A stretch of 64,000 bases of DNA from Nitrobacteraceae bacterium AZCC 1564 (GCA_036924835.1 JBAGRR010000001.1:558001-622000); one strand, 5' to 3'; numbered from the stretch's first letter, positions 26,320 to 35,599 are shown. Numbers and translations: made by a program. The notes: generated from the letters alone by a model not told the origin.

Positions 26320-28629
26320 ATGAATATCATCGCACAACCCGACAAACTGCGAAAACACATCCAGGTTGAGAACGTCAGTCGCCGCGCCATTCTTAAGAGT
26401 CTTGGCATCACCGCCGGCTTCGTTCTCGCCGCACCGATCATGTCGCGTCCGGCGTTCGCTGCCTACGAAACAGGCGCCGGCAAGATGCCTCACGGCGTTG
26501 TCGTCGACCCACGGGTCTTCGTCGCGATCGCCTCGGACGGCACAGTCACCATCATCGCCCATCGTTCGGAGATGGGGACCGGCGTCCGCACCAGCCTGCC
26601 GATGGTGGTTGCCGAGGAAATGGAGGCGGACTGGTCGCGCGTTCGCGTGCAGCAAGCCCATGGCGACGAAGTCAAGTTCGGCAACCAGGACACCGACGGA
26701 TCGCGCAGCACCCGACACTATCTTCTCCCGATGCGCCAAATTGGTGCCTCCGCCCGCTCGATGCTGGAAGCTGCCGCAGCCAAGCGCTGGGGCGTCCCGG
26801 CGACAGAAGTCAGAGCGGTCAACCACGAGGTGGTCCACAGCGCGAGCGGACGGCGCCTCGGCTTCGGCGAGCTTGCGGCGGACGCCGCAAACCAGTCTGT
26901 TCCGGGGATCGAAGGCCTGCGGCTCAAGTCTCCGAAGGACTTCCGCTACATCGGTAAGGGCCAAATCAGCTCGGTCGACCTCCACGACATTACGGTCGGC
27001 AAAGCGCATTATGGCATCGATACCCGCCTGCCAGGGATGAAATACGCTGTGATCGCGCGACCTCCCGTCACCGGCGGCAAGGTCAAATCATTTGACGGCG
27101 CAGATGCCCTGAAGGTCTCCGGTGTCGAGAAGGTACTGGAAGTTCAGGGTTGGCCTTGGCCGTCGAAATTCCAACCGCTCGGCGGCGTTGCGGTCATCGC
27201 CCGTAACACAGGCGCAGCGATCAAAGGACGCGATGCTCTGAAAATTGTCTGGGAGGATGGTGCCAACGGCAAATACGATTCCGTCAGCTATCGTTCCGAG
27301 CTGGAAGAAGCATCACGCAAACCTGGCCTGGTGGTGCGCAACGAAGGCGACGTGGACGCCGCGCTGAAGCGCGCGGACAAAGTTGTCGTCGGCGAATACT
27401 ACCTCCCTCACCTGGCACACGTCAGCATGGAGCCGCCGGTCGCCGTCGCCAACGTCAAGGACGGCAAGGCCGAGATTTGGGCACCCGTGCAAAGCCCGGG
27501 CGGCACCCGTGAAGATGTCGCCAAAACTCTTGGCATCCCTGAAGAGAATGTGACGGTCAACGTCACGCTTCTTGGTGGCGGGTTTGGGCGGAAGTCGAAA
27601 TGCGACTACGCCATCGAAGCGGCCCTCCTCTCAAAGGAGCTTGGCGCGCCGGTGAAAGTCCAGTGGACGCGTGAAGATGACGTTCGCCATGACTTCCTGC
27701 ATACGGTGTCGTCTGAGCGGATCGAAGCCGGTGTAGATAAGAACGGCAAGGTCATCGCATGGAGGCATCGCAGCGTGGCGCCCAGCATCGCCTCGACGTT
27801 TGCACCGAACGTGCTACACGCAGCTCCCTTCGAGCTCGGCATGGGCCTGATCGACATGCCGTTCGAGATCGAAAACATCCGCTGCGAAAACCCGGAGGCT
27901 GCTGCGCGCACGCGCATCGGCTGGTTCCGGTCGGTGTCGAACATTCCGCGCGCCTTCGCAGTTCAGTCGATGGTCGGCGAATTGGCCCACGCAACCGGGC
28001 GCGATCAGAAGGACATGCTGCTGCAGCTCATCGGCTCTCCGCGGAAAGTCAAACTGGATTCAGTGAAGGATCCATGGAATTACGGCGAGCCGTTTGACAG
28101 CTATCCCATCGACACAGCCAGGCTCCGACGCGTTGTTGAAGTTGTCGCCGAAAAAGGCAACTGGGGTCGATCCGTGCCGAAAGGACATGGGCTTGGCATC
28201 GCCGCACACCGCAGCTTCGTGAGCTACATCGCGACCATCGTCGAGGTGTCGGTGGGCGATGGCGGCAAGCTCACAGTGCACAAGGTCGATACCGCGATCG
28301 ACTGCGGAACGTTCATCAATCCCGAACGGATCCAGTCGCAAATGGAAGGCGCCGCGGTCATGGGCCTCAGCCTGGCGAAGTATGGCGAAATCACCTTCAA
28401 GGACGGCAAGGTCCAGCAAGGAAACTTCGACGACTTCCCGGTCGTGAGAATTGACGAGGCGCCGATGGTCACGAATGTTTATATCGTGCCTGCCGATGAC
28501 GACACGCCACCGAGCGGCGTCGGCGAGCCAGGCGTTCCGCCATTCGCACCGGCCCTGGTCAATGCAATCTTCGCGGCGACAGGAAAGCGCATCCGGGCGC
28601 TTCCGATCGGCAAGCAACTCGAGACCTAG
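26320..28629 (+). CDS. iorB: Molybdopterin-binding subunit of an isoquinoline 1-oxidoreductase-type hydroxylase
   Basis: The 769-residue catalytic subunit begins with a Tat-like leader ([20 protein letters not shown], then PAFAAYE), so the complex is probably periplasmic. It carries the two-part aldehyde-oxidase fold, with [20 protein letters not shown], and the catalytic glutamate motif [19 protein letters not shown] near the C-terminus. The ATG at 26320 is used; a TTG 6 bp upstream overlaps the iorA stop. No cytochrome partner gene follows, so the electron acceptor is unknown. Two ModA-like binding proteins encoded nearby may or may not be linked to its molybdenum supply. Confidence 0.87.
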   Translation: MNIIAQPDKLRKHIQVENVSRRAILKSLGITAGFVLAAPIMSRPAFAAYETGAGKMPHGVVVDPRVFVAIASDGTVTIIAHRSEMGTGVRTSLPMVVAEEMEADWSRVRVQQAHGDEVKFGNQDTDGSRSTRHYLLPMRQIGASARSMLEAAAAKRWGVPATEVRAVNHEVVHSASGRRLGFGELAADAANQSVPGIEGLRLKSPKDFRYIGKGQISSVDLHDITVGKAHYGIDTRLPGMKYAVIARPPVTGGKVKSFDGADALKVSGVEKVLEVQGWPWPSKFQPLGGVAVIARNTGAAIKGRDALKIVWEDGANGKYDSVSYRSELEEASRKPGLVVRNEGDVDAALKRADKVVVGEYYLPHLAHVSMEPPVAVANVKDGKAEIWAPVQSPGGTREDVAKTLGIPEENVTVNVTLLGGGFGRKSKCDYAIEAALLSKELGAPVKVQWTREDDVRHDFLHTVSSERIEAGVDKNGKVIAWRHRSVAPSIASTFAPNVLHAAPFELGMGLIDMPFEIENIRCENPEAAARTRIGWFRSVSNIPRAFAVQSMVGELAHATGRDQKDMLLQLIGSPRKVKLDSVKDPWNYGEPFDSYPIDTARLRRVVEVVAEKGNWGRSVPKGHGLGIAAHRSFVSYIATIVEVSVGDGGKLTVHKVDTAIDCGTFINPERIQSQMEGAAVMGLSLAKYGEITFKDGKVQQGNFDDFPVVRIDEAPMVTNVYIVPADDDTPPSGVGEPGVPPFAPALVNAIFAATGKRIRALPIGKQLET

Positions 28630-28684
28630 TTCGGAACATTCAACTGTTCTTTCCGTTTTCATCGATCTGACAGGAGTCGGGTCG

Positions 28685-28879
28685 ATGAAAACGGCGAGGT
28701 CTCTTCAATTGGCGTCGCTATCAGGCTGTGTGGTGTTTAACGCAGCGAGCGTCGTTGCCGAGACCTCTCCTGCTCCAGGCACGACAGCTACTCGCCCGGC
28801 GGAAATTCCTCGCGCGCAGACGTCAGCACCAAACGCAAGCCCACCCGCGAGCATCGACCGGATCGACGGATCAGGATGA
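28685..28879 (+). CDS. Small exported Pro/Thr/Ala-rich protein (64 aa)
   Basis: The protein has a signal-like segment (SLQLASLSGCVVFNAASVVA) and a short Pro/Ala/Thr-rich tail ending IDRIDGSG. AGGAG precedes the ATG at 28685. It lies 55 bp after iorB on the same strand and could ride on its transcript. No family is recognised. Confidence 0.5.
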   Translation: MKTARSLQLASLSGCVVFNAASVVAETSPAPGTTATRPAEIPRAQTSAPNASPPASIDRIDGSG

Positions 28880-28940
28880 GACGGTCAAACGAATGAACAA
28901 AGAAGAGAAGCGGAAAGTCGATAGCAAAGGGAAATAGCTG

Positions 28941-28967
28941 AGACGCAGGCACAACGCACCTGCGTCT
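28941..28967. terminator. Terminator hairpin between convergent genes
   Basis: AGACGCAGG and CCTGCGTCT form a 9-bp stem with a 9-nt loop, followed by TTGTCC. It lies between the 64-aa gene and the converging 102-aa gene and could serve both strands. Confidence 0.6.
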
Positions 28968-28990
28968 TGTCCACTTTCGAGCGCCCTTAA

Positions 28991-29299
28991 TCAGACCGAA
29001 ATGTCTGTGATTAGACCCGTGCGCTTGTCATTGCTTTGCTCGGCCTGCTGCTGGATCATTTGCTGAATTTTCTGCTCGACGGCTTTCTGAGCGGCAGGAT
29101 CCATTGCGTTGAATTCGTCCTCCGAAATCCCGAGCTGGCTGAGCATCGCAGCATGCATGCGCTCGGCCGGCGTCATCTTCATGTAGTCAAGAAATTTCTG
29201 CTCCGCGGCGGACTGGTCGTCCGCGGGCTTCAGCTTCGAATTAGCTGGCAGTTGCTTCGTGGAAAGTGATGACAGAACGCCGGAAAGCGAAATCGACAT
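28991..29299 (-). CDS. Small hypothetical cytoplasmic protein (102 aa)
   Basis: The protein has a Ser/Lys-rich N-terminal part (MSISLSGVLSSLSTKQLP) and a helical, Gln-rich remainder (EQKFLDYMKMTPAERMHAAM, then KIQQMIQQQAEQ). The segment FLDYMKMTPAERM occurs in hypothetical proteins of this bacterial family. GGAGAATTG precedes the ATG at 29299; the longer frame upstream is not needed. Function is unknown. Confidence 0.6.
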   Translation of the reverse strand: MSISLSGVLSSLSTKQLPANSKLKPADDQSAAEQKFLDYMKMTPAERMHAAMLSQLGISEDEFNAMDPAAQKAVEQKIQQMIQQQAEQSNDKRTGLITDISV

Positions 29300-29509
29300 A
29301 ACAATTCTCCGTTGACTGACCAGGTGTTCAGCAAAGGACGTGCCACTCGGCCTAAAATTGGAGGACCTCATATTTTTCAGGGAGATAAGCTCCCCACACA
29401 GCCCACACCCGGTTGAAGAAATTGCAGCACGAGCAAAAATTGCCGGGAAAAATCTTCTTGCACCAATCTCTGTTACCGGTTTCAGCAGGTAGCCCCCCGG
29501 GAGATCCCT

Positions 29510-30265
29510 ATGAAAGAAACAATTGCATGGCTCGTCGTTGCCGCACTTTACGCCGCCCCGGCCGTCGCAGCGGACATCAATGTCATGAGCGGCGGGGCGC
29601 CAAAGGAAGCATTGAACGCATTGATTCCGCAGTTCGAGCGCGCCACCGGACATCATGTGAAGATGACATACGTCCTGATCTCGGCGTTGCGCCAACGTAT
29701 CGCTGATGGCGAGGCGCCCGATATGGTCATTATGCCGACCGCTGCCATCGATGACTTGATCAAGCTGGGCCGACTGAAGCAGGACGGCTATCGATCCTTC
29801 GGAACGGTGCGGCTTGTTGCGATCGCAAGGAAAGGTGCAGTACGCCCGGACATGTCAACGCCCGATGCATTCAAGGATGCCCTGCTTAAAGCGCACTCTG
29901 TTGTCTACTCGACGCCAACCGCCACGCCCAGCGGTGCGCACATGGCGCAGTTGGTCGGTCGTCTAGGGATCGCCGATGCGATCGAGAAGAAGGTGCACTA
30001 CCGTCCCGCACTCGAAGGCGGTGTGCAGATGGTTTCCGATGGCACTGCAGAAATTGGAATCTATCCAGCAAGCGAAGTTGTTCACGTCAGCGGCGTGGAT
30101 CAGATCGCACAACTTCCGGAAGCCCTGCAGCTCAGCCTCGTCTATGCTGGCGCTGTCGCGACCGCGAACACATTCGCCGAGCCGCCCGAGGCATTTATCA
30201 AATTTCTAGCCGCGGAGGACAACCGCAGAATCTGGGAAGACGCTGGCTTCGAGCCGGCGCACTAA
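29510..30265 (+). CDS. Exported ModA-like substrate-binding protein without transporter partners
   Basis: The 251-residue protein has a signal peptide (TIAWLVVAALYAAPAVAA) and a type II periplasmic-binding fold of the molybdate/tungstate ModA class (INVMSGGAPKEALNALIPQF, PDMVIMPTAAIDDLIKLGRL). No ModB or ModC gene adjoins it. Such orphan ModA-like proteins are numerous in Bradyrhizobiaceae and may bind oxyanions or organic acids. GGGAG precedes the ATG. It resembles the protein encoded at 32730-33419. Confidence 0.75.
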   Translation: MKETIAWLVVAALYAAPAVAADINVMSGGAPKEALNALIPQFERATGHHVKMTYVLISALRQRIADGEAPDMVIMPTAAIDDLIKLGRLKQDGYRSFGTVRLVAIARKGAVRPDMSTPDAFKDALLKAHSVVYSTPTATPSGAHMAQLVGRLGIADAIEKKVHYRPALEGGVQMVSDGTAEIGIYPASEVVHVSGVDQIAQLPEALQLSLVYAGAVATANTFAEPPEAFIKFLAAEDNRRIWEDAGFEPAH

Positions 30266-30285
30266 TCGGAAGCGATAGCGGCGCG

Positions 30286-30324
30286 ACGTTGTCATGGCTC
30301 GTCCATCCGGAGCCATGACAACGT
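30286..30324. terminator. Long hairpin after the ModA-like gene
   Basis: ACGTTGTCATGGCTC and GAGCCATGACAACGT form a perfect 15-bp stem with a 9-nt loop, 20 bp after the stop codon. No T-run follows, so factor-independent termination is uncertain; the strong stem may protect the mRNA end. It abuts the palindromic repeat cluster starting at 30327. Confidence 0.55.
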
Positions 30325-30326
30325 GC

Positions 30327-30490
30327 GTGCCGCGGATTTGAAGTTCTTCCGAGTGAAGCCGCAAGCTCGATGAAGAACTTCAAATCCAAAAGCGGCACGA
30401 AAACCATAAAGTTGCTAGTGTCACTTTGATTCCGAAGTTCGCATCCGAGCAAGCAGCAAGCCTGTGCCAACTTCGGAATCGGGACACTAG
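30327..30490. repeat. Composite palindromic repeat (CCGC type plus GTCC type)
   Basis: The first hairpin (30327-30398) starts GTGCCGCGGATTTGAAG and has a bulged right arm CAAATCC-AAAA-GCGGCAC. The second (30415-30490) has a bulged left arm CTAGTGTCACTTTGATTCC and a plain right arm ending GGGACACTAG. The linker at 30399-30414 reads, in reverse complement, CAACTTTATGGTTTTC. This copy is very similar to the pair at 13689-13850 and lies in the same orientation. Confidence 0.88.
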
Positions 30491-30493
30491 CGA

Positions 30494-30589
30494 TCAGTGA
30501 GAGTAAACGACCATTGCTATCACGACGAATGCCGCGATGATCCCCAAGTGCGCAAGACTACGCTCAGCCGTTTCTCTCGCTGATTTCAT
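30494..30589 (-). CDS. 31-residue membrane microprotein
   Basis: The frame encodes MKSARETAERSLAHLG followed by a single hydrophobic helix (IIAAFVVIAMVVY) and SH. A strong GGGGAGG stands a few nt before the ATG at 30589. The charged N-terminus and single helix fit a small inner-membrane peptide. It ends 4 bp from the repeat cluster. No family is recognised; the call rests on the ribosome-binding site and the membrane helix. Confidence 0.5.
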   Translation of the reverse strand: MKSARETAERSLAHLGIIAAFVVIAMVVYSH

Positions 30590-30603
30590 GCCGCCTCCCC
30601 AAG

Positions 30604-30993
30604 ATTCATCCATGAGTCATTAATGGCCGGTCAGGCCCTCTCTGATTCAGTAGCCATTTACGCAAAACACCCGAACGTCCGCATTGACGAGTCCCCACTC
30701 TGCGAACATGAACGAAGCGTGGCGAGGTAATGAGGCCAGAATTTGTCGCAACACTGTCAGATCAGGTCGTTTGGCGAAACGTGATCAGAACAATTCTGCA
30801 GCGCGAGAAAAACGCGCCGTGCACGTTGATTATCTTGATACGTCAAAGGCGTTGGTGTCGCGGCGGCGCAGCAACAACACTCATCAAGCAACATGAGCTG
30901 ACTAAAAAAGTGATCGCGCCAGATACAAAACATTGATCACGTTTCGCTCTTCTCCTGCCACCAGAGAAATGATGCGAGGCGATGTCGGCGCGG
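30604..30993. other. Intergenic region without a supported gene
   Basis: About 390 bp. Short frames near 30684-30936 on the plus strand lack ribosome-binding sites and have unlikely compositions. Promoters for the microprotein (minus strand) must lie here. No repeat of the palindromic family is present. Confidence 0.4.
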
Positions 30994-31143
30994 TTAATGC
31001 CGTTTAAAGTATTGAATGTCGCGCTCGTGTTTCTCCGCCGCGGCACGTGATTTGAACGTCCCGAGGTTGCGGCGTTTTCCGGTTTTTGGATTCACCTTGC
31101 GCGAATAGAGCCTGTATTCGCCGGATCGCAATTTGCGGATCAT
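30994..31143 (-). CDS. Small basic conserved hypothetical protein (49 aa)
   Basis: The protein is Arg/Lys-rich: MIRKLRSGEYRLYSRKVNP, KTGKRRNLGTFKSRAAAEKH, ERDIQYFKRH. The pattern resembles small conserved alphaproteobacterial proteins with a SGEYRLYSRK core and a helix-forming AAAEKHER segment; some nucleic-acid binding is plausible from its charge. AGGAG with a 6-nt spacer precedes the ATG at 31143 and decides the start. No operon partner is seen. Confidence 0.65.
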   Translation of the reverse strand: MIRKLRSGEYRLYSRKVNPKTGKRRNLGTFKSRAAAEKHERDIQYFKRH

Positions 31144-31611
31144 GGACAGCTCCTGGATAAGCGTGTGAAAGTTAACGGCACCGATCGACATGTCGTTCCG
31201 GTCGTCGCCCACAGCAGACCACATCGCGATCACGCTTCGCCAGATTCGGTAGCAATTAAATCTAAAACCAGAGATTTCTGATTTCTCAACGGGTTGTCGG
31301 CGCTGCCCCATTCTCGACTCGATTCTGGGCGACCTAGACTTCCGACCGGGGGGTCCCGTGCCGTTTGCGGCAGCCTTGAGTCAAAGTCGTCGAAACCGGC
31401 CAGTTCCATTAACTTTTCTTCCGCATTTAATCGGCATTTAACGAAAACTCGCCTTAATCATGCTCCGCAAATCTGCGAAACGAGACTTGGGGAAATCGCA
31501 CACTCAGGATGACTCGGACACAGCTTTGTGCTCGGCCGTGCCACCTGTGTGCATTGCGTATCAGCGCACCCAGGAGAGACAGCACGTGGATTTATCCTGG
31601 ACGTCAGGCGT
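31144..31611. other. Intergenic region upstream of the DUF2778 gene
   Basis: About 470 bp between divergent genes. No convincing frame, RNA gene or repeat was recognised. An in-frame extension of the DUF2778 gene up to 31528 exists but adds no signal or domain. Confidence 0.4.
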
Positions 31612-32682
31612 ATGAGTCATAGTACCGCGTATCACGAATCCGCCTCGCACGATCGACGACGCTCGTCGCGCAAAGCCAGTCCTCAGGCTTTGATAGGTAA
31701 TGCTGCGCTTGCATGTATCGCTCTGGCTTGTGCGTATACGCTGTACACCAACGTTTTCGGTCCCGAGGCCAAGGCTGTCGCCATTGATCTGCCGCCAGTC
31801 TCGTTCGTCGCGACACAGTCGGGCGCGCTGAAAACCTCTGTCGCCCAACTCGACGTGACCGGAGCATTCCCGCCGCCTGCAACGTTCAACGAGCGTTTTC
31901 TGGCCCAATCCGACGACTTCGATTCCCGGCCAGCCCTGGCCAAGGCGGACAAGCTGCCGGTGGCAACGCCGCAGCCGCCCCAAGTCGCCCAAATCGAAAC
32001 TCTAGTGCCGCAGCCGCGGACAGAAGTTGCGCCCCCTCCACGCCCCGTCCAGCTTGCCGAGGCGGTGCCTCTCCCGACGCCGCGCCCTTCGATCCTCAAC
32101 GTGCCGGACGATAAGGGCCCCTCGCGCCGCGATGTCGCGCAGGCCAACAAGGCTGTTGCCGTGGCAGCACCGGAGAAGCCATCGATCTTTGAAAGGCTAT
32201 TCGGAAAGCTGACAGAAAAGGGACCGATGCTGGCCTTCGCCTCTCCCGACGGCGGCGTCTCCAGCGACGGGCAAAGCCTGACACCGGGCGCCCTCTACGA
32301 TCGAGAGACCGCGGTGTACGATATATCGGCGCGCACTGTTTATATGCCGGATGGCACAAAACTCGAGGCGCATTCGGGTCTCGGCGACAAGCTCGACGAT
32401 CCCCGCTTCGTTCATGTACGTATGCGCGGCGCAACGCCACCGCATCTCTACGACCTGTCCCTGCGTGAAAGCCTCTTCCACGGCGTTCAGGCAATTCGGC
32501 TCAATCCGGTTGGCGGTGAAGGCAAGATCTTCGGACGGACCGGTTTGTTAGCCCACACCTTTATGCTCGGCCCGAATGGCGATTCCAACGGCTGCGTCTC
32601 ATTTAGAAATTACGACGCATTTCTCCGCGCCTATCGAAACGGCACCGTGAAGCGGTTGGCCGTTGTTGCGAAACTGAGCTGA
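31612..32682 (+). CDS. DUF2778 (Tlde1-like) membrane-anchored protein
   Basis: The 356-residue protein has a short cytoplasmic N-terminus, one membrane helix (ALIGNAALACIALACAYTLY), a Pro-rich periplasmic linker (residues about 90-190) and a C-terminal DUF2778 domain with AHSGLGDKLDDP, HTFMLGPNGDSNGCVSFRNY. The His and S-x-GC pattern is that of L,D-transpeptidase-like Tlde1 enzymes, so cell-wall cross-link editing or, less likely, toxin activity is suggested. Relatives are common single-copy chromosomal genes in Bradyrhizobium. The ATG at 31612 is chosen; upstream codons show no ribosome site. Confidence 0.75.
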   Translation: MSHSTAYHESASHDRRRSSRKASPQALIGNAALACIALACAYTLYTNVFGPEAKAVAIDLPPVSFVATQSGALKTSVAQLDVTGAFPPPATFNERFLAQSDDFDSRPALAKADKLPVATPQPPQVAQIETLVPQPRTEVAPPPRPVQLAEAVPLPTPRPSILNVPDDKGPSRRDVAQANKAVAVAAPEKPSIFERLFGKLTEKGPMLAFASPDGGVSSDGQSLTPGALYDRETAVYDISARTVYMPDGTKLEAHSGLGDKLDDPRFVHVRMRGATPPHLYDLSLRESLFHGVQAIRLNPVGGEGKIFGRTGLLAHTFMLGPNGDSNGCVSFRNYDAFLRAYRNGTVKRLAVVAKLS

Positions 32683-32729
32683 GAAAACCTAAGCGCATTG
32701 TGGAGTTAGCGGCGCGCCTTTGACCAATC

Positions 32730-33419
32730 TCACGGCTCGAGTCCGGATTCTCGCAACGCCGGCGCGACGTCGGATGATTTCAAGAATTTCAACAACCCAT
32801 CAGCCTGCGCGACCTTTCGAGAGCCTGTCATACGTCCCGCGGAAAACACCGCTGGATTTTGCTGCAGCTCTACAGGAATGGGGCCGACAACTTCGATCCC
32901 CGGCACAAGCTTGAGCTCGCTGATCTGCTGCACGGCGAGCTCAGCCTCATCGGTCGGAAGGAGCTCTGCCGTTAGGCCCGCCTGAATGACCTTGGCGCGC
33001 GCGTTAATTTGCGCGGCGATCTCCATCTGCTCGATCAGCTTTGCGAAATAAATTCCGCTGGCTCCTAACCGAGAATATCCCACGCAACGCGCGTTCAGGA
33101 GCGTCTCACGTAAAGATTCAACCGACGAAATATCCGGATGTGGTGCGCTGGCTTTGACCGCGAGTCCGACGTAAGAGCGCGCCAAATCCACGCAGCTATC
33201 CGCCGCGACCCGCTCCTGTGCCGCAAGGTCAGCGAGTGCTTCACGCGTGAGGATGAGGACATCAGCCGCCTCCCCGCTATCAAGCCGCTTCAGGAGCGCG
33301 AGCGTGGGGGCAAACTCGACATCGATCTTCACGCCAGAGTTAGCTTCGTATCGCCCGGCAAGGCCACGGATAGCCCCCATGAGCGCAAGGGTTGAGAAGA
33401 CCCGAACAGCATCACCCAT
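32730..33419 (-). CDS. ModA-like substrate-binding-fold protein without signal peptide
   Basis: The 229-residue protein has the type II binding-protein fold of the ModA group (VRVFSTLALMGAIRGLAGRY, GEAADVLILTREALADLAAQ, GYSRLGASGIYFAKLIEQM). It starts directly with the fold, MGDAVRVFST, and lacks a signal peptide, so it may act in the cytoplasm. No ABC partner is nearby. It converges with the DUF2778 gene, 47 bp apart. An upstream start giving a leader was looked for and not found. Confidence 0.7.
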   Translation of the reverse strand: MGDAVRVFSTLALMGAIRGLAGRYEANSGVKIDVEFAPTLALLKRLDSGEAADVLILTREALADLAAQERVAADSCVDLARSYVGLAVKASAPHPDISSVESLRETLLNARCVGYSRLGASGIYFAKLIEQMEIAAQINARAKVIQAGLTAELLPTDEAELAVQQISELKLVPGIEVVGPIPVELQQNPAVFSAGRMTGSRKVAQADGLLKFLKSSDVAPALRESGLEP

Positions 33420-33550
33420 CTGTAATTCCTTATGGTATCAGGACTGCTTGCACAGAAGCGTCGCGGCCGATCTATAACCATGGTTTTCCAGGCGGTCATC
33501 CATGTGTTTTCACGGTGTGGGTGAAGCGTCGAGTGTCTATATCCGGCGAG

Positions 33551-33624
33551 CTAGTGTCCCGAATCCAAGTTCGCCGGAAGGACTCGCGGGAAAAATCGGG
33601 CGAACTTCTGAACCACCACACTAG
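33551..33624. repeat. Hybrid palindromic repeat (GTCC-type left arm, TGG-type right arm)
   Basis: The left half reads CTAGTGTCCCGAATCC-AAGTTCGC, as in GTCC-type elements. The loop (GGAAGGACTCGCGGG) and right half (CGAACTTCTGAACC-ACCACACTAG) are those of TGG-type elements. The outer stems therefore no longer pair well; only the CTAG ends and the inner AGTTCGC/GCGAACT match. It looks like the product of a deletion between the two hairpins of a composite. Confidence 0.88.
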
Positions 33625-33668
33625 GGATCGGGTATTCTCAAATCACGATCCTGGAGCGGAGGCACGCC

Positions 33669-34349
33669 ATGAACGGAAAAGTCATCGTCATCACCGGAGC
33701 CTCAGGCGCCCTCGGCAAGGTGGTCATGGAGACCGCAATTGCGCGAGGTGCGAAAGTGGCCGCAATCGATCATGGCTCTACGGCGATCCCAGCGACCTCT
33801 GAGCGGCTTCATCTCGGTGGTGTTGATCTGTCCGATGCAGACCAAGCCCTGACGGCGATCAATGCAGCCGCCGCGCATTTCGGCAGGCTGGACGTCCTGA
33901 TTAATATCGCCGGAGCCTTTTCATTCGAAATTGTGGCTGAAGGCGATCCCAAGACGTGGCAGCGCCTCTATGCCATCAACGTCCTGACCGCACTGAACGC
34001 CTCACGTGCTGCGATCCCCCATCTGGGCACATCAGGCACGAGCCGCATCATCAACGTCGGCGCGATGGGAGCTCTCCAAGCCGATGCCGGCATGGGCCCC
34101 TACGCGGCGTCCAAAGCCGGCGTCCACCGCCTGACGGAGGCACTGGCCGCCGAGCTGAAGGGCAAGATCACCGTCAATGCGGTGCTACCGTCCACCATCG
34201 ATACGCCTGCCAACCGGCGGGACATGCCAAAGGCAGATTTCAGCAAATGGGTGACACCAGCCGAACTCGCCAACGTCATCCTTTTCCTCGCCAGCGATGA
34301 AGCCAGTGCCGTCACGGGCGCGCTGCTGCCCGTGAGCGGGCGCGTGTGA
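33669..34349 (+). CDS. Short-chain dehydrogenase/reductase (SDR)
   Basis: The 226-residue NAD(P)-dependent oxidoreductase has the cofactor motif VIVITGASGALGKVVMETA, the LINIAGAF (NNAG-like) strand, and the active-site YAASKAGVHRL with Tyr and Lys. A GGAGG site precedes the ATG. A DoxX-family gene follows 29 bp later and may be co-transcribed. The substrate is unknown. Confidence 0.85.
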   Translation: MNGKVIVITGASGALGKVVMETAIARGAKVAAIDHGSTAIPATSERLHLGGVDLSDADQALTAINAAAAHFGRLDVLINIAGAFSFEIVAEGDPKTWQRLYAINVLTALNASRAAIPHLGTSGTSRIINVGAMGALQADAGMGPYAASKAGVHRLTEALAAELKGKITVNAVLPSTIDTPANRRDMPKADFSKWVTPAELANVILFLASDEASAVTGALLPVSGRV

Positions 34350-34378
34350 TGTAAGCCAATCCCTGAAGATCACTCCTC

Positions 34379-34756
34379 ATGTCTACTGACCTTCCACACA
34401 TCGTTTTACTCCTCGGCCGCCTGTTGCTCGGTGGCTTGTTCGTTTTCGCTGGCATACGGCACATGTTTCTCATTCCTGTGCTGACAGAAATGATCGCTGC
34501 ACGCGGCGTGCCCTTCCCGCGCGGCGTCTTGCTGGTGGGTTCAGCGTTTCAATTCATTGGAGGGCTCCTTGTGATCTTCGGGCTGTTCTTACCCTTCGCA
34601 GCATTCGGGCTAGTGCTGTTCACACTCACGGCGTCGGTCATGCTGCTGAATTTCTGGGACATGGAAGGCCAGCCACGCCAGAACACCATCAATGTCTGGC
34701 TGTCCAACATAGCAATCATCGGCGGACTTATGATCACCGCCGCACAAGGGATGTGA
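34379..34756 (+). CDS. DoxX family membrane protein
   Basis: The 125-residue protein has four hydrophobic helices and the DoxX pattern (LLLGRLLLGGLFVFAGIRHM, then FWDMEGQPRQN). The family is linked to membrane redox or thiol protection, without firm biochemical definition. It follows the SDR gene closely. Another DoxX gene is at 62277-62747, which shows that the family is multi-copy here. Confidence 0.75.
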   Translation: MSTDLPHIVLLLGRLLLGGLFVFAGIRHMFLIPVLTEMIAARGVPFPRGVLLVGSAFQFIGGLLVIFGLFLPFAAFGLVLFTLTASVMLLNFWDMEGQPRQNTINVWLSNIAIIGGLMITAAQGM

Positions 34757-34835
34757 CGCCCTGGGTGGCAGAGATCTGGTCAAGATGAAACCTGAGGATT
34801 CCAAGGCAGCCTGTGGAAAACTCAGGGCAATTTCG

Positions 34836-35001
34836 CTGGTATGGTGGTTCAGAAGTTCGCCCGTTTTTCCTGCGAGTCCTTCCGGCGAACTTCTGAACCT
34901 GAACCACACCAGAATCATAGATTTACTAGTGTCCTCTCGAATCCAAAGTCCGCTACGGAGCGCGCTGCACGATGAGGCGGACTTTGGATTCGGGACACTA
35001 G
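34836..35001. repeat. Composite palindromic repeat, reverse orientation
   Basis: The pair is the reverse-complement arrangement of the copy at 5203. The TGG-type hairpin (34836-34912) has a worn outer end CTGGTATGG, and the GTCC-type hairpin (34926-35001) has a bulged left arm CTAGTGTCCTCTCGAATCC. The linker AATCATAGATTTA is TAAATCTATGATT in reverse complement. Bulged arms again face the linker. It lies between the DoxX gene and a zinc-ribbon gene. Confidence 0.9.
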
Positions 35002-35119
35002 GAGAAGGATCCTGTGCATTTCGCGAAAGTTAATCCCGGAGCAGCGGGCCGGGGCGATAAAATAGCGCTGCGTCGGGACATCGAACTGGCGACAGAATGT
35101 CTGCGTATAGGAGAGTAGA

Positions 35120-35458
35120 ATGCTCGCCAATGTTGCGTTGCGGGACGCAAAACCTGCAGTAGTTGTGTGCCCGAGCTGTAAACAGCGGCTCATGGAAATC
35201 AAGGATGTCCAGTGGGCAGCCACGAAGCTCGAATTTACGTATGAGTGCACGGGGTGCGGCGCGGAGGTGAAGAAGGCGATCGAGGGGACCGCCGAAATCG
35301 CGAAATTTACCTCGAGGGCTTCGGATGTTCTGCGCAACTTACAGATTTTTACCTTCAGCCCTGACCTTATCGGTAAGGGCAATTCGGAGATTCCGCCGCA
35401 TCGCTGCCTCGACGAGGACGCACCTCCCCGCGTAAGCGAATCCCGTCGGCTCACTTAA
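35120..35458 (+). CDS. Small zinc-ribbon-like hypothetical protein (112 aa)
   Basis: Two CxxC pairs, C17/C20 in VVCPSCKQRL and C43/C46 in YECTGCGAEV, suggest a zinc ribbon. The remainder is not recognisable and may be partly helical (VKKAIEGTAEIAKFTSR). GGAGAG precedes the ATG. A DNA- or RNA-binding or metal-storage role is possible. It is transcribed alone between a repeat composite and the TctC-type gene. Confidence 0.65.
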   Translation: MLANVALRDAKPAVVVCPSCKQRLMEIKDVQWAATKLEFTYECTGCGAEVKKAIEGTAEIAKFTSRASDVLRNLQIFTFSPDLIGKGNSEIPPHRCLDEDAPPRVSESRRLT

Positions 35459-35599
35459 TCCGCCTCAATGCCCCGACTTGCCGCCGCCGACTGGGACAAT
35501 CCGGTCGGATGGCCCCTTGATTGTATCAGCGCCTGACCGATAAGCGGTACGGGCTCTCTGCGAAGCAGAATTCTGCCAATAATAATCAAGGAGGATTTG

